A stretch of DNA of 64,000 bases, taken from contig JBGPBV010000013.1 in assembly GCA_041481445.1 (NCBI GenBank), positions 1-64,000 on the forward strand, written 5' to 3'. A model generated the notes under the pieces. The model was not told where the DNA came from. It saw only the letters and a list, made by a program, of their open reading frames with translations, and ran no database searches. Below are positions 25,241 to 34,712 of the stretch, one piece after another. Within the stretch, counting starts at the first letter, position 1. Each line of letters starts with the position of its first letter. The translations under genes and the position numbers were made by a program. Source of the stretch: AA29 sp041481445 (GTDB taxonomy: Bacteria > Acidobacteriota > Vicinamibacteria > Fen-336).

Positions 25241-27553
25241 TCAGTGCCGCCGCAGGTCGAAGCGCAGGCCGGCGGTGACCGTGAGGGGGGTACCGAGCAG
25301 CTCGACCGGGGTGGCCTGGACGGGGTAGCGGCGATCGAAGAGGTTCTCGACCGAGAGGAAGGCTCCCCACGAGTCTCCGAGCGGGCGGTCCAGCGTGAGG
25401 TCCGCCACGAAAAGGCCGCCGAGCCGCAGGAGATTCTGGTCGTCGTCGAAGCGGAGGCTGTCGACGCGGCCGCGCAGGCTCACGTTGAGCACTTCGGGGT
25501 GCAGGTAGTCGAGCCGGAGGCTGGCGCGATGGCGAGGGACCTGGGGCAGCAGGTTGCCCTGGAGCGCCGGCGCCGCCGGGAACTCCAGGACGCGGGCGTC
25601 GGAGAGGACGTAGCTGGCTTGCAGTCGCACCTCGTGGGCGGGTTGGTAGTCGGCTTCGAAGCTCAGGCCGCGGATGCGCGCTCGGCCGAGGTTCTTCCGC
25701 TGCCGGGTGATGAGGGCGGGGGTGACGGAGAGGGTGACGTTGGCGATGGGGTCGTCGACCCGGTCCCAGAAACCGGTGGCCCGCCAGGACAAGCGCGAGC
25801 TCGGCACGTGGTTCAAGCCCAGCTCGCCACCGACGAGCCGCTCGGGCCCCAGGTCCGGATTGGCCAAGGTGTTGACGTTCCCCACGCGGAAGGGGCGGTA
25901 CAGCTCGTTGAGGCTCGGGGCACGGAAGCCGCCGTAGACGGCACCGCGCAGCGCGAGATGGTCGTTCAGGTGCAGCAGGAGCCCCCCGCGCGGCGTGACC
26001 GTCGTCTTGGAGGTGTCGGGGAAGCTGATCAAGGTCGTCGCCTTCGTGGCGTTCACGATCTCCGTCTGGGAAGCGTCATAGTTCCGCCAGTGGTCCGCCC
26101 GGAGTCCCAGGGTCAAGACCGCCCGCCGACCCGCCTTGATCACGTCCTGGAGATAGGCGCCCGCGTAGAGTTGCTGGGCCGGGATGAGCCGGTCGCGGAC
26201 GTTGACCGCCGGGGGGATGTACACGTCCTCCACGTCGTCGGCCTCGATCCAGCGCACGTCGCCACCCACGCTCAAGGAGTGTGACGGGCCGAGTCCCCGC
26301 GTCCACTGGGCGTTGCCTCCCACGTCCTTGTAGTCGACCGCCTGCGCGAGGGTCAGGGTCTCGGAAGCGCGATCCGCCGCCACCGCGCTGAAGGTGCTCT
26401 TGAAGTCGTCCAGGTGCGAAAACAGGTTGGCCTGCCAGATGCCGCCACCCGTGGTCGTCGCTCGCAATCCGCCCGCCAGGAAGGTCTCGCGGGTGGAATT
26501 GGTCTGGAGCGGGGTGCCGTTCTCGCGATCCTCGGCGAAGACACGGCCGTTCTGGAAGACCGTCAGCCCGGGCGATGGAGAGTACTCCAGCCGCCAGTTG
26601 CCCGTGCGGTGCCGCGATGCGGCGTCGACGTCCACCGGCCCCCGCTGATCCTCTCTCACCAGGGTGTAGCCGTCGGTCCGGAAGAAGCTGCCCCCTACGG
26701 CGGCCGCCCACGGACCCCGGGTGTGGCTGCCGAAAGCCTCCCCGTTCGCGCTCCCACGGCTCCCACCGTAGGCCCGGACGGAGGCGGTCCTGGACTCGGG
26801 TCGCCGGGTCGCGATGTTGATCACGCCGGCCATCGCCGAGCTGCCGTAGAGACTGGACAGGCCGCTGGGGGCCACCTCGATCGACTCGATCTGCAGCTGG
26901 GGGATGCTGTCCCAGTAGACCCAGTTCCCGAAGGCGTCGTTCTGGGGGACTCCGTCGAGGAGCACGAGCGTGCGGCTGGCCCCGCTGGCGCCCACTCCCC
27001 GCAGCGAGACCCCCTGCGTCGTGGGGTGCGAGACCAGGCTGCTGGTGCGACGGAAGAGGCTGAAGCTCGGGACCTGCTTGAGCGCCTCGTCCAAGGCCGG
27101 AGCCGACCCGCGTTGCAGGTCCTCCCGGCTCAGCACCGTAAGGTCCGCCGGGCTGTCGCCCAGCTTTCGTTCGCTGCGGGTCGCAGTGACGGTCACGGTC
27201 TCGGAGAAGGGGAGGAACGGGAGCGTCAGCCGGAGGCGGGTCGTGGCTCCCGCCTGCACCTCCACGGGCAGCTCCCTTCGGCCAAAACCCTCGAGCTCCG
27301 CGCGCAATCGGTATTGACCTGCGGGCACGCTCGCGAGGCGGAAGCGGCCGTCCACGTCGGACTTGCTGCTCGGCTCGGGCATCCCGACCAGGACGACGCG
27401 GGCGTCGGCCACCGCTCGTCCGTCGGCGGTCGTGACCAGGCCTTCCACGACCCCGCCCGCCGCTGACCCGTCCGGCGGCTCCGGCGCCTGCGCTCCGGCG
27501 AGACGGACGAATGCCACCGAGAGGAAGAGCCAGAGCGGGAGGAGCTTCGCCAT
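25241..27553 (-). CDS. TonB-dependent outer-membrane receptor
   Basis: 770 residues. A signal peptide (to about AGAQA) is followed by a carboxypeptidase-regulatory-like beta domain (VVEGLVTTADGRAVADARV, residues 35-110). A plug domain carries VTVTATRSERKLGDSPADL, DEALKQVPSFSLFRR, TLVLLDGVPQNDAFG and GSSAMAGVINIATRRP. The rest is a 22-strand barrel to the end. Substrate is not readable. Its place upstream of folK-mptA, and in a PQQ/H4MPT region, suggests uptake of a metal chelate used in methylotrophy such as a lanthanide complex, which is inference only. ATG 27553 is preceded by no strong ribosome-binding site. Confidence 0.9.
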   Translation of the reverse strand: MAKLLPLWLFLSVAFVRLAGAQAPEPPDGSAAGGVVEGLVTTADGRAVADARVVLVGMPEPSSKSDVDGRFRLASVPAGQYRLRAELEGFGRRELPVEVQAGATTRLRLTLPFLPFSETVTVTATRSERKLGDSPADLTVLSREDLQRGSAPALDEALKQVPSFSLFRRTSSLVSHPTTQGVSLRGVGASGASRTLVLLDGVPQNDAFGNWVYWDSIPQLQIESIEVAPSGLSSLYGSSAMAGVINIATRRPESRTASVRAYGGSRGSANGEAFGSHTRGPWAAAVGGSFFRTDGYTLVREDQRGPVDVDAASRHRTGNWRLEYSPSPGLTVFQNGRVFAEDRENGTPLQTNSTRETFLAGGLRATTTGGGIWQANLFSHLDDFKSTFSAVAADRASETLTLAQAVDYKDVGGNAQWTRGLGPSHSLSVGGDVRWIEADDVEDVYIPPAVNVRDRLIPAQQLYAGAYLQDVIKAGRRAVLTLGLRADHWRNYDASQTEIVNATKATTLISFPDTSKTTVTPRGGLLLHLNDHLALRGAVYGGFRAPSLNELYRPFRVGNVNTLANPDLGPERLVGGELGLNHVPSSRLSWRATGFWDRVDDPIANVTLSVTPALITRQRKNLGRARIRGLSFEADYQPAHEVRLQASYVLSDARVLEFPAAPALQGNLLPQVPRHRASLRLDYLHPEVLNVSLRGRVDSLRFDDDQNLLRLGGLFVADLTLDRPLGDSWGAFLSVENLFDRRYPVQATPVELLGTPLTVTAGLRFDLRRH

Positions 27554-27684
27554 TCGAATGGATTGTGGCCTCCCAGCATGCCCGTGGCAAGCCCCGACGG
27601 CGGTGGTTGCGGCCGTGGAGTTGGCTCCCTCTTGCCATCTGGACAGAACGACCCTACGCTGCCGAACGAAGGACCGAAGCTCTC

Positions 27685-28500
27685 TTGTCTTCAACCGCTC
27701 GCCGACTCGCGAATGCCGGGCGGGCTCTCACCTGGGAGCCAGGCCGTGGATTCGCACCCCGTGCCCACGAAGATGACCAGCTGCTCGTCGCCGACTCCTG
27801 GCTGGTCTCGGACGGGCGCGTGCGCGGGCTCGACCGGCACCGGCAGCGTTTCTTTCGCGCATGCCGGGAGGTTGCCCCCATTCCCCAGGACCACCTGCGC
27901 GCATTCTGGCGGGCGATGGTCCGGGAACTACCGCGGCACGGGCGTTGGTTCCCCCGTGTCGAGTTGTCTGCCCGTCCTCGGCCCGAGCTGCGCTTGAGGA
28001 TCAGGCCCGCCCCACCGCGGGGCGCGGCCGCTCGGCTGTGGGTCTGGGAGGAGCCAGACCCCAGAACGGCACCGCGCAGGAAGGGGCCCGACCTGGCCTG
28101 CCTGGCCGAGGTGCGCCGCCGCGCGTCAACCGCTGGCGCCGACGAGGCACTGTTGACCACGCGGTCCGGCCTGGTGCTCGAGGCGACGAACTCGAGCGTG
28201 CTGTGGTGGGAAGGCGCGTGTCTCTGCATGCCGCCCCCGGCATCGAGGATCCTGCCCGGCGTGACCGCAGACCTCATTCAGGAGAGCGCGGCACGGCTCG
28301 GCACACGAATGGCCCACCGGCGCCGCCGTGTCCCGGATCTCGCCGGCTGCGAGGTGTGGTTGGTCAACGCCCTGCATGGCATCCGAACGGTCTCGACGTG
28401 GGTGGGCACGTCGGTCGTGGCCGGCCCCGCCCTTCGGGCGCCGGAGTGGCAGGCGTGGCTCGAGGCCGGCGCGGAGCCGCTGCCAGATCAAGGACCGTGA
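27685..28500 (+). CDS. aminotransferase class IV, probably aminodeoxychorismate lyase-like
   Basis: About 271 residues of the PLP fold-type IV family (PabC/IlvE). The expected PLP lysine is in RRKGPDLACL near residue 134, followed 14 residues on by RRRASTAGADEALL, then GLVLEATNSSVLWW, a phosphate-binding loop ILPGVTADLI, and the C-terminal VWLVNALHGIRTV. No ATG fits; the TTG at 27685 with AAGGA 11 bases upstream is the best start. With pabA and pabB in the same island this is the likely lyase that releases p-aminobenzoate. The N-terminal third is divergent, so another transaminase role is possible. Confidence 0.75.
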   Translation: MSSTARRLANAGRALTWEPGRGFAPRAHEDDQLLVADSWLVSDGRVRGLDRHRQRFFRACREVAPIPQDHLRAFWRAMVRELPRHGRWFPRVELSARPRPELRLRIRPAPPRGAAARLWVWEEPDPRTAPRRKGPDLACLAEVRRRASTAGADEALLTTRSGLVLEATNSSVLWWEGACLCMPPPASRILPGVTADLIQESAARLGTRMAHRRRRVPDLAGCEVWLVNALHGIRTVSTWVGTSVVAGPALRAPEWQAWLEAGAEPLPDQGP

Positions 28501-28533
28501 TCTCCGCCGGCCGGAGACACGCCTGCGTTCGCG

Positions 28534-30984
28534 TCAGTCCGCGCGCAGGGCGAGCAACGGATCCACTCGAGCCGCGCGCCACGCGGGCAGGAGGCAGGCG
28601 GCGACGGTGACGGCCACGAGCAGCACCATCACCGCGCCGTACGTCGCCGGGTCCATCGCGCCCACGCCGTAGAGCAGGCTCGCGACCGCGCGGCTGGCCG
28701 CGAGCGCGCCGACGAGGCCGAGCACCAGGCCGGCCGCCGTGCGACGGAGCCCCTCGCCGATCACCATCCCCACGATGTCGGCGAGCCGGGCCCCGAGGGC
28801 CAGCCGCACGCCGATCTCGCGCGTGCGCTGGGCGACCGTGTACGACACGACGCCGTAGATGCCGATGGCGGCCATGACGAGGGCGAGAACGGCGAAGCCG
28901 GCCAGCAGCTCCAGGCTGAACCGCCGCGTGGCGGTGGCGGTCTCGAGGTAGTAGCCGCTCACGCGGACGTCCGCGGCGGCGACCATCGGGTCCACCGCCT
29001 GCAGCTCGTGCCGCACGGCCTCGGCCAGCGCGAGCGGCGGTCCCGCCGTGCGCACGACGAGGAACTGGTTCAGGGTCAGCCAGACGAGCAGGTCGCGGTG
29101 CGTCTGGTGGTAGGGCACGTACACGTGCGGCTGGGCGTCCGCCTCCAGGCTCGTGTGGCGCACGTCGCCGGCGATCCCCACGATCCGCATCGGACGGAAC
29201 CCGTCCGGGCTGTCGCGCACGAGCAGGTAGCGGCCGATCGGATCGCGGTCGGGGAATCCCTGGCGCGCCAGGCCGCGGCTGACGATCACGACGGGCTCGC
29301 CGCCTTCGCGGTCGGCGTCGGTGAACGTCCGGCCGGCCACGATCGGGATGCCGAGCGCCTCGAACAGCGCCGGGGTCGCGATGCGATACTGCGCGGTCGG
29401 GAGCTGGTCCTCCGCGACCGGCGGCCGGTCCGCGATCTTGTACTCCGCGCTTGCGACCGCGCCGTTGAGCGGGACCTGGTTGACGGCGGCCACCGCCGTC
29501 ACCCCGGGCAGCGCGGCCACCCGGGCCTCGAGCTGCCGGTAGAACTGGCTGACCTTCGCGAGCTGGCCGTAGTCCTTGCGGGGCAGGGACAGCCGGACGG
29601 TCAGGACACCGGGATCGAAGCCGGGCTCGATACGCATGACCTCGCGGAAGCTCTTCAGCAGGAGACCGGCGCCGGTGAGCAGCATCATCATGAGGGCGAC
29701 CTGGGAGGCGACGATCAGGCAGCGCGCGCGGCTGCGGTCGGGGCCGCCCGAGCCGCCGCGGCCCTCCGACTTGAGGTCCTCGCTTGGATCGACGCGAGCG
29801 GCACGCACGGCGGGCACCAGGCCGAAGGCCAGGCCGGCGGCCACCGCGACCAGGAGAGTGAACGCCAGGACGGGCAGGCTCACGTGGACGTCGCGCGCGC
29901 GCGGCAGCGCCTCGGGGCTCAGGGCGACGAGCGCGGGCACCGTCCAGCGGGCGAGCAGGGCGCCGACCAGAGCCCCCGCCAGGGCCAGGAGCGCGCTCTC
30001 CACCAGGAGCTGGCGCACCAGGTCCCCGCGGCGGGCGCCCAGGGCCTGGCGGATCGCCATGTCGCGGCGCCGCTCGGTGGCGCGTACGAGCATCAGGTTC
30101 GCGAGGTTCGCGCAGGCGATGAGCAGGAGCAGCGCGACCGCGCCCAGCAGCACCCACAGCGCCTGGCTGAAGTTCCGGGTCAGCTCCTCGCGATAGGGCA
30201 CGGCCATCACGCCGCGCTTGGACTCGTAGCTGTCCGGGAACTCCTTCTGCAGCCGGTGCTGGATCGCCTCGAGATCGCCCGCCACCTGGGCGCCACCGAT
30301 GCCGGGCCGGGCGCGTCCGATGGCGCGGACGAAGTTGGTGGACTTCCGGTTCTGGCGCCAGGGGTCGCGGTCGGGAGCGAGCGGGATCGCGATCTCGGCC
30401 AGGCGGATCGGGAACAGGAAATCGCGATCCATCACGCCCACGACGGTGAACGACTCGCCGTTGAGCGAGAGGCTGCGCCCGACGATGGCGGGGTCGCCGC
30501 CGAAGCGGCGTTGCCAGAGGCCGTGGGACAGGACGGCGACCTTCTCGTGGCCCGGCGTGTCGTCGTCGGGGCGGAGCGTGCGCCCCACCGCCGCCCGCGC
30601 TCCCAGCGTCTCGAACAGGCCCCCCGACACGCGCAGGCCGGACAGGCGCTCCGCCGGCCCGTCGCCCGTGAGGTTCGCGCTCCAGTTGGCGAAGCCGGCC
30701 AGCGACTCGAGCGTCTTGTTCTGGTCGCGGTAGTCGCAGAACTCCGGGAGCTGGAACGGGTAGCGGTCGGTCGAGGTGTGGCGCGACCAGATCCAGTAGA
30801 GGCGATCCGGGTCCTTGAACGGCAGCGGACGGAGCAGGACGCCGTGGACCACGCTGAAGATCGCCGTGTTGGCGCCGATGCCGAGGGCCAAGGTCAGGAG
30901 CGCGACCAGCGTGAAGCCGGGCGTCCGGGCCAGGCGGCGCGCCGCGTACCGCACGTCGACGACCAGCGTCTCCAGAAACTTCAT
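28534..30984 (-). CDS. ADOP-type ABC transporter permease (MacB/FtsX fold)
   Basis: 816 residues. It has an N-terminal cytosolic helix plus first membrane segment (RLARTPGFTLVALLTLALGIGANTAIFSVV, in part), a MacB-type periplasmic domain, three membrane segments near 285-390, a second periplasmic domain and a final FtsX block with three segments ending LLPAWRAARVDPLLALRAD. The duplicated layout and the opening sequence are those of the ADOP permeases that are abundant in Acidobacteria. No ATPase gene is adjacent, as is common for this family. Substrate unknown. Confidence 0.88.
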   Translation of the reverse strand: MKFLETLVVDVRYAARRLARTPGFTLVALLTLALGIGANTAIFSVVHGVLLRPLPFKDPDRLYWIWSRHTSTDRYPFQLPEFCDYRDQNKTLESLAGFANWSANLTGDGPAERLSGLRVSGGLFETLGARAAVGRTLRPDDDTPGHEKVAVLSHGLWQRRFGGDPAIVGRSLSLNGESFTVVGVMDRDFLFPIRLAEIAIPLAPDRDPWRQNRKSTNFVRAIGRARPGIGGAQVAGDLEAIQHRLQKEFPDSYESKRGVMAVPYREELTRNFSQALWVLLGAVALLLLIACANLANLMLVRATERRRDMAIRQALGARRGDLVRQLLVESALLALAGALVGALLARWTVPALVALSPEALPRARDVHVSLPVLAFTLLVAVAAGLAFGLVPAVRAARVDPSEDLKSEGRGGSGGPDRSRARCLIVASQVALMMMLLTGAGLLLKSFREVMRIEPGFDPGVLTVRLSLPRKDYGQLAKVSQFYRQLEARVAALPGVTAVAAVNQVPLNGAVASAEYKIADRPPVAEDQLPTAQYRIATPALFEALGIPIVAGRTFTDADREGGEPVVIVSRGLARQGFPDRDPIGRYLLVRDSPDGFRPMRIVGIAGDVRHTSLEADAQPHVYVPYHQTHRDLLVWLTLNQFLVVRTAGPPLALAEAVRHELQAVDPMVAAADVRVSGYYLETATATRRFSLELLAGFAVLALVMAAIGIYGVVSYTVAQRTREIGVRLALGARLADIVGMVIGEGLRRTAAGLVLGLVGALAASRAVASLLYGVGAMDPATYGAVMVLLVAVTVAACLLPAWRAARVDPLLALRAD

Positions 30985-31092
30985 GCCTGGGCTGACGTCG
31001 GCCGGAGGCCTGGCGTTCCGTGAGCGTTCGATCAGCGATCGCGAGCGGAAGGCGGAGCCGACATGTTCAGGAACTTGATCGCCGGAAGCGCC

Positions 31093-32952
31093 TCAGGCCG
31101 TCTCGACGTGCCTCATCTCCGCCAGCGTGCGCACGGCCCAGGCCAGGGCCACGGGATCGACCGGCTTGGGCAGGTGCATGGCGAAGCCCGCGCTGAGCGC
31201 CCGGAGGCGGTCTTCGCTGCCCGCGAACGCGGTCAAGGCGAGGGCGGGAGTGCGCCCGCCCTGGTCCGCGGGAAGCGCCCGCATCTTCTTGATGAAGGTG
31301 TAGCCGTCCTCTCCCGGCATCCCGACGTCCGCGACCACGACGTCCGGCGGCTCGTGCCGCACCATGGCCAGGGCGTCGCCCGCCGACGCGGCCAGGGCGA
31401 CGGTGGCCCCGCAACGGGTCAGGACTTCCTGCACGAGCGCGCGCGCGTCCGGCTCGTCGTCCACCGCGATCACGTGGACGCCGTCGAGGGAGGGCGGCCG
31501 GTCGAAGGCGAGGTCGGGGTGCGCGGACGGGGGCTCGCGCGCCCACGGGGTGGCGGCGGCGGCCGCGAGCGCGCGCAGGGGAAGGCGCACCGTGAAGACG
31601 GCCCCCGAGGTGCCCTGCCGGTTGGCGACCGCGACCGTCCCCCCGTGGAGCTCCACGAGGTGCCTCACGATGGCCAGGCCGAGGCCGAGCCCGCCGTGCG
31701 CGCGCGAGGTCGAGGAATCGCCCTGCCAGAACCTCTCGAACACGCGCGGGAGCACGTCCTCCGGGATGCCGGGGCCGGTGTCGGCGACGACGATCTCGGT
31801 GTGCGAGCCGGCCCGTTCGAGCCGCACCTGCAGGCGGCCTCCGCGAGGGGTGAACTTCACCGCGTTGGACAGGAGGTTCCAGACCACCTGCTGGAGACGG
31901 TCCGGGTCTCCGGAGACGAGGCCGGCGGTGGGATCCAGGACGACGTCGAGGTGAATGCCCTTGGCCTGGGCCGCCGCCGACATGGTCTCGATGGCCTTCT
32001 CCACCACGGGGACGAGCTCGATCGAGCTCACCTTGAGGGCGAGCTTGCCGGTGATGATCCGCGAGACGTCGAGGAGGTCGGAGACGAGCTGGTTCTGGGC
32101 GAGCGCGTTGCGGTAGATCGTGGCCGCGCCCTTGCGCGTGGTGGCCTCGTCCCCGCCCGCGGTCAGGAGGATGTGCGCCCACCCCACGATCGCGTTGAGC
32201 GGAGTCCGCAGCTCGTGGGAGAGCGTGGCCAGGAAGTCGTCCTTCATGCGGTTGGCCTGCTCCGCCCTCTGCGCGCTCTCGACCTGGGCCTGGTACGAAG
32301 CCGCGTAGGCGGAGTCCACCGAGCGGAGGAGGACGCGCAGGCCGAAGCCGGCGGCGCCGCTCAGGAGGAGGGCGACCAGGGTTCCGGAGACGAACAGGGC
32401 GCGGGCGGTGGTCTCGGCGCGTTCCCGCCTCTGCTCCAGGCGCCGCCCCTCCTCGGAGTGGATCGTCCGCATCGCCTGCCGCATGGCGTCCATGTCCGCC
32501 TTGCGGAGGACCATCTCCTCGCGGGCGGCCGGCGGGAGCACGGGGGCGAGGGGGGGCGGGCTGGCGATGGCCGCCTCCGCGCTCCGCCTCCACGCCTGGT
32601 AGCGCTTCCGGAGCTCGCGGACGCAGGTGAGCTCGGACGGATCGTCCGAGAGCTGCCGGTCGAGGTCGTCCAGGGCCTGCGGCAGCTCGGCGCCGGCGGA
32701 GGCGTACGGCTCGAGGAAGGCGCGATCGCGGGCCAGGAGATATGCGCGCAGGCCGGTCTCTCCGTCGACCAGGAGCTTGTTCGTCCGCCAGGTGTTGGCG
32801 ATGACGTCGTAGCTGTGGACGACGTCGCGGTTGTAGGCGGACAGGAGCCGCACTTCCCAGGCGAGGAGGGCCCAGAGCAGCGCGATCACCGCGGTGGGGA
32901 TGAGGGCAGCCACGAGGATCGTGCGTCGCAGGCTGGGAAGGCGCAGGTCCAT
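31093..32952 (-). CDS. CHASE3 hybrid sensor histidine kinase/response regulator
   Basis: 619 residues: membrane segment about 10-30; CHASE3 extracytoplasmic domain (NTWRTNKLLVDGETGLRAYLL near 50-70); second segment about 180-203; HisKA with FLATLSHELRTPLNAIVGW; HATPase with VVWNLLSNAVKF, DTGPGI and GLGLGLAIVRHLVE; and a C-terminal receiver domain (VVVADVGMPG, phospho-Asp; LPKPVD). AAGGAG lies 3 bases before ATG 32952. There is no output gene nearby. It diverges from the serine hydrolase gene. Confidence 0.92.
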   Translation of the reverse strand: MDLRLPSLRRTILVAALIPTAVIALLWALLAWEVRLLSAYNRDVVHSYDVIANTWRTNKLLVDGETGLRAYLLARDRAFLEPYASAGAELPQALDDLDRQLSDDPSELTCVRELRKRYQAWRRSAEAAIASPPPLAPVLPPAAREEMVLRKADMDAMRQAMRTIHSEEGRRLEQRRERAETTARALFVSGTLVALLLSGAAGFGLRVLLRSVDSAYAASYQAQVESAQRAEQANRMKDDFLATLSHELRTPLNAIVGWAHILLTAGGDEATTRKGAATIYRNALAQNQLVSDLLDVSRIITGKLALKVSSIELVPVVEKAIETMSAAAQAKGIHLDVVLDPTAGLVSGDPDRLQQVVWNLLSNAVKFTPRGGRLQVRLERAGSHTEIVVADTGPGIPEDVLPRVFERFWQGDSSTSRAHGGLGLGLAIVRHLVELHGGTVAVANRQGTSGAVFTVRLPLRALAAAAATPWAREPPSAHPDLAFDRPPSLDGVHVIAVDDEPDARALVQEVLTRCGATVALAASAGDALAMVRHEPPDVVVADVGMPGEDGYTFIKKMRALPADQGGRTPALALTAFAGSEDRLRALSAGFAMHLPKPVDPVALAWAVRTLAEMRHVETA

Positions 32953-33019
32953 GGGCTCCTTGGTAGTGTCCCACGATGCGCGGCCCTCCGGCGGCGCGCG
33001 CGCACGAGAGCGACACCGG

Positions 33020-33025
33020 TATCCT
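33020..33025 (+). promoter_or_regulatory. -10-like box close to start (possible leaderless gene)
   Basis: TATCCT ends 7 bases before the ATG at 33033 and no ribosome-binding site lies between, so transcription would begin at or next to the start codon. Confidence 0.45.
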
Positions 33026-33032
33026 AGGGGCC

Positions 33033-34712
33033 ATGCAGATCCTGCGGCCGCTTTCCCTGGCGGTGGCCGTCCTCCTGCAGGCGGGGCCGCCGTCCGTGCT
33101 CGCCCAGCCCGCGGTGGCCGATCCCGCCTCCGCCGTGGACGCGATCTTCGCGAGCTTTTCCGCGGAGACACCCGGCTGCGCGGTCGGCGTGAGCAAGGAC
33201 GGCCGGGAGGTCCTGGCCCGCGCCTACGGCTCGGCCGACCTCGAGCACGGCGTGCCCAACACGCCGGAGACGGTCTTCGAGGCGGGCTCGGTCTCCAAGC
33301 AGTTCACCGCCACCGCCATCCTCCTGCTCGCCCAGCAAGGCAAGCTCAAGCTCGACGACGAGGTCCGCGAGTACCTGCCCGAGCTGCCCGACTACGGCAC
33401 CCCCATCACCCTGCGCCACCTGCTCCACCACACGAGCGGCCTGCGCGACTGGGGGACGATGACGATCGCCATGGGCTGGCCCCGGGGCTCCCGTGTCTAC
33501 ACCCACGCCCACGTGCTCGACATCATGTCGCGGCAGAAGGCCCTCAACTTCCCGCCCGGCAGCGAGTACCTGTACAACACGGGGGGCTACAACCTGCTCG
33601 CCATCGTGGTCGAGCGGGTGAGCGGCAAGAGCTTCGCCGGCTACACGCGCGACGTGGTCTTCGCGCCCCTGGGGATGACCCACACCGGGTGGCGCGACGA
33701 CTACACCCGCATCGTCAAGGGCCGCGCCCAGGCCTACGACAAGAAGAGCGACGGCTATCACCTCGACATGCCCTTCGAGAACGTCCACGGCAACGGCGGC
33801 CTGCTGACCACGGTGGGCGACCTCCTGCGCTGGAACCGGAACTTCACGAGCGAGCGCGTGGGCGGACGCGCGCTGGTGACCGAGCTCCAGCGCCGGGGCC
33901 GGCTGAGCGACGGGCTGGAGATCTCCTACGCGCGCGGCCTGGTCGTGTCCCGCTATCGCGGCGTGCCCGAGGTCAGCCACTCGGGGGTGACCGCCGGCTA
34001 CCGCGCCTTCCTGACCCGGTATCCCGATCAGGCGGTCTCGATCGCGGTGCTGTGCAACGCGGGTGACGCCGACGCGATCGGCCTCGGCCGCAAGGTGGCC
34101 GACGCCTACCTGGGCGACGCGCTGGCCGCGCCGGTGGTCGCCTCTCCGGTGCCGGTGGACGCGGCCACCCTGGGCGGCTGGGTGGGGCTGTACCGGAACG
34201 TCCGTACGGGGGAGCCGCTCTCGGTGGCCCTGGAGGGCGCTGCCCTGCGCGCCGGGAGTCGGGGGCCGCTCGTCCCGCAGTCGGCGTCGCTCTTCACGCT
34301 CGGCGACGGGCCCGCCCGCCTGCAGTTCAAGGGCGAGGGCGTGGGGCGCTCGTTCGACCTCATCGGGGCGGACGGCGAGAAGGTGCACTACGCGGTGGCC
34401 GCCCCCGTCCAGCCGACGGCGGCGGAGCTCGCGAAGTACGAGGGCACCTACGTGAGCGACGAGGCCGAGGTCACTTACACCATCCGGGTCGAGAACGGCG
34501 CCTTGTTCGCGTGTCGGCGCCCGGACGCGCGCTTCGCCCTGACCCCCGCCTATCACGATGCGTTCACGAGCGCCGATCTCCCCCTCGTCCTCTTCCGGCG
34601 GGACCAGAGGGGCCAGCTCGTCGGTCTCAGCCTCGGCCTGGGACGCGTCCGTGACCTGCGCTTCCGGCGCCTGACCGCGGCGGAGGCGGAGGCGCCGGCG
34701 GCCGGACGCTAG
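33033..34712 (+). CDS. exported serine hydrolase of the beta-lactamase (class C/PBP) fold
   Basis: 559 residues with a signal peptide (to about VLAQP). The catalytic S-x-x-K is in EAGSVSKQFTA near residue 88. The second motif, usually Y-x-N, reads YNT in YLYNTGGYNLL near 178, with Thr in the third position. A third motif HSG is in VSHSGVTAGYRA near 312. The last 170 residues form an accessory beta domain. Such proteins include D-aminopeptidases, esterases and PBP-like enzymes; no specific role can be assigned. Its stop shares CTAG with the stop of dapB on the other strand. Confidence 0.85.
   Translation: MQILRPLSLAVAVLLQAGPPSVLAQPAVADPASAVDAIFASFSAETPGCAVGVSKDGREVLARAYGSADLEHGVPNTPETVFEAGSVSKQFTATAILLLAQQGKLKLDDEVREYLPELPDYGTPITLRHLLHHTSGLRDWGTMTIAMGWPRGSRVYTHAHVLDIMSRQKALNFPPGSEYLYNTGGYNLLAIVVERVSGKSFAGYTRDVVFAPLGMTHTGWRDDYTRIVKGRAQAYDKKSDGYHLDMPFENVHGNGGLLTTVGDLLRWNRNFTSERVGGRALVTELQRRGRLSDGLEISYARGLVVSRYRGVPEVSHSGVTAGYRAFLTRYPDQAVSIAVLCNAGDADAIGLGRKVADAYLGDALAAPVVASPVPVDAATLGGWVGLYRNVRTGEPLSVALEGAALRAGSRGPLVPQSASLFTLGDGPARLQFKGEGVGRSFDLIGADGEKVHYAVAAPVQPTAAELAKYEGTYVSDEAEVTYTIRVENGALFACRRPDARFALTPAYHDAFTSADLPLVLFRRDQRGQLVGLSLGLGRVRDLRFRRLTAAEAEAPAAGR

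Noticed and set aside
27554..27684. A cobalamin or other riboswitch before the TonB receptor
   Set aside because: The gap is only 131 bases and is shared with a divergent gene; no conserved box or long pairing was seen.
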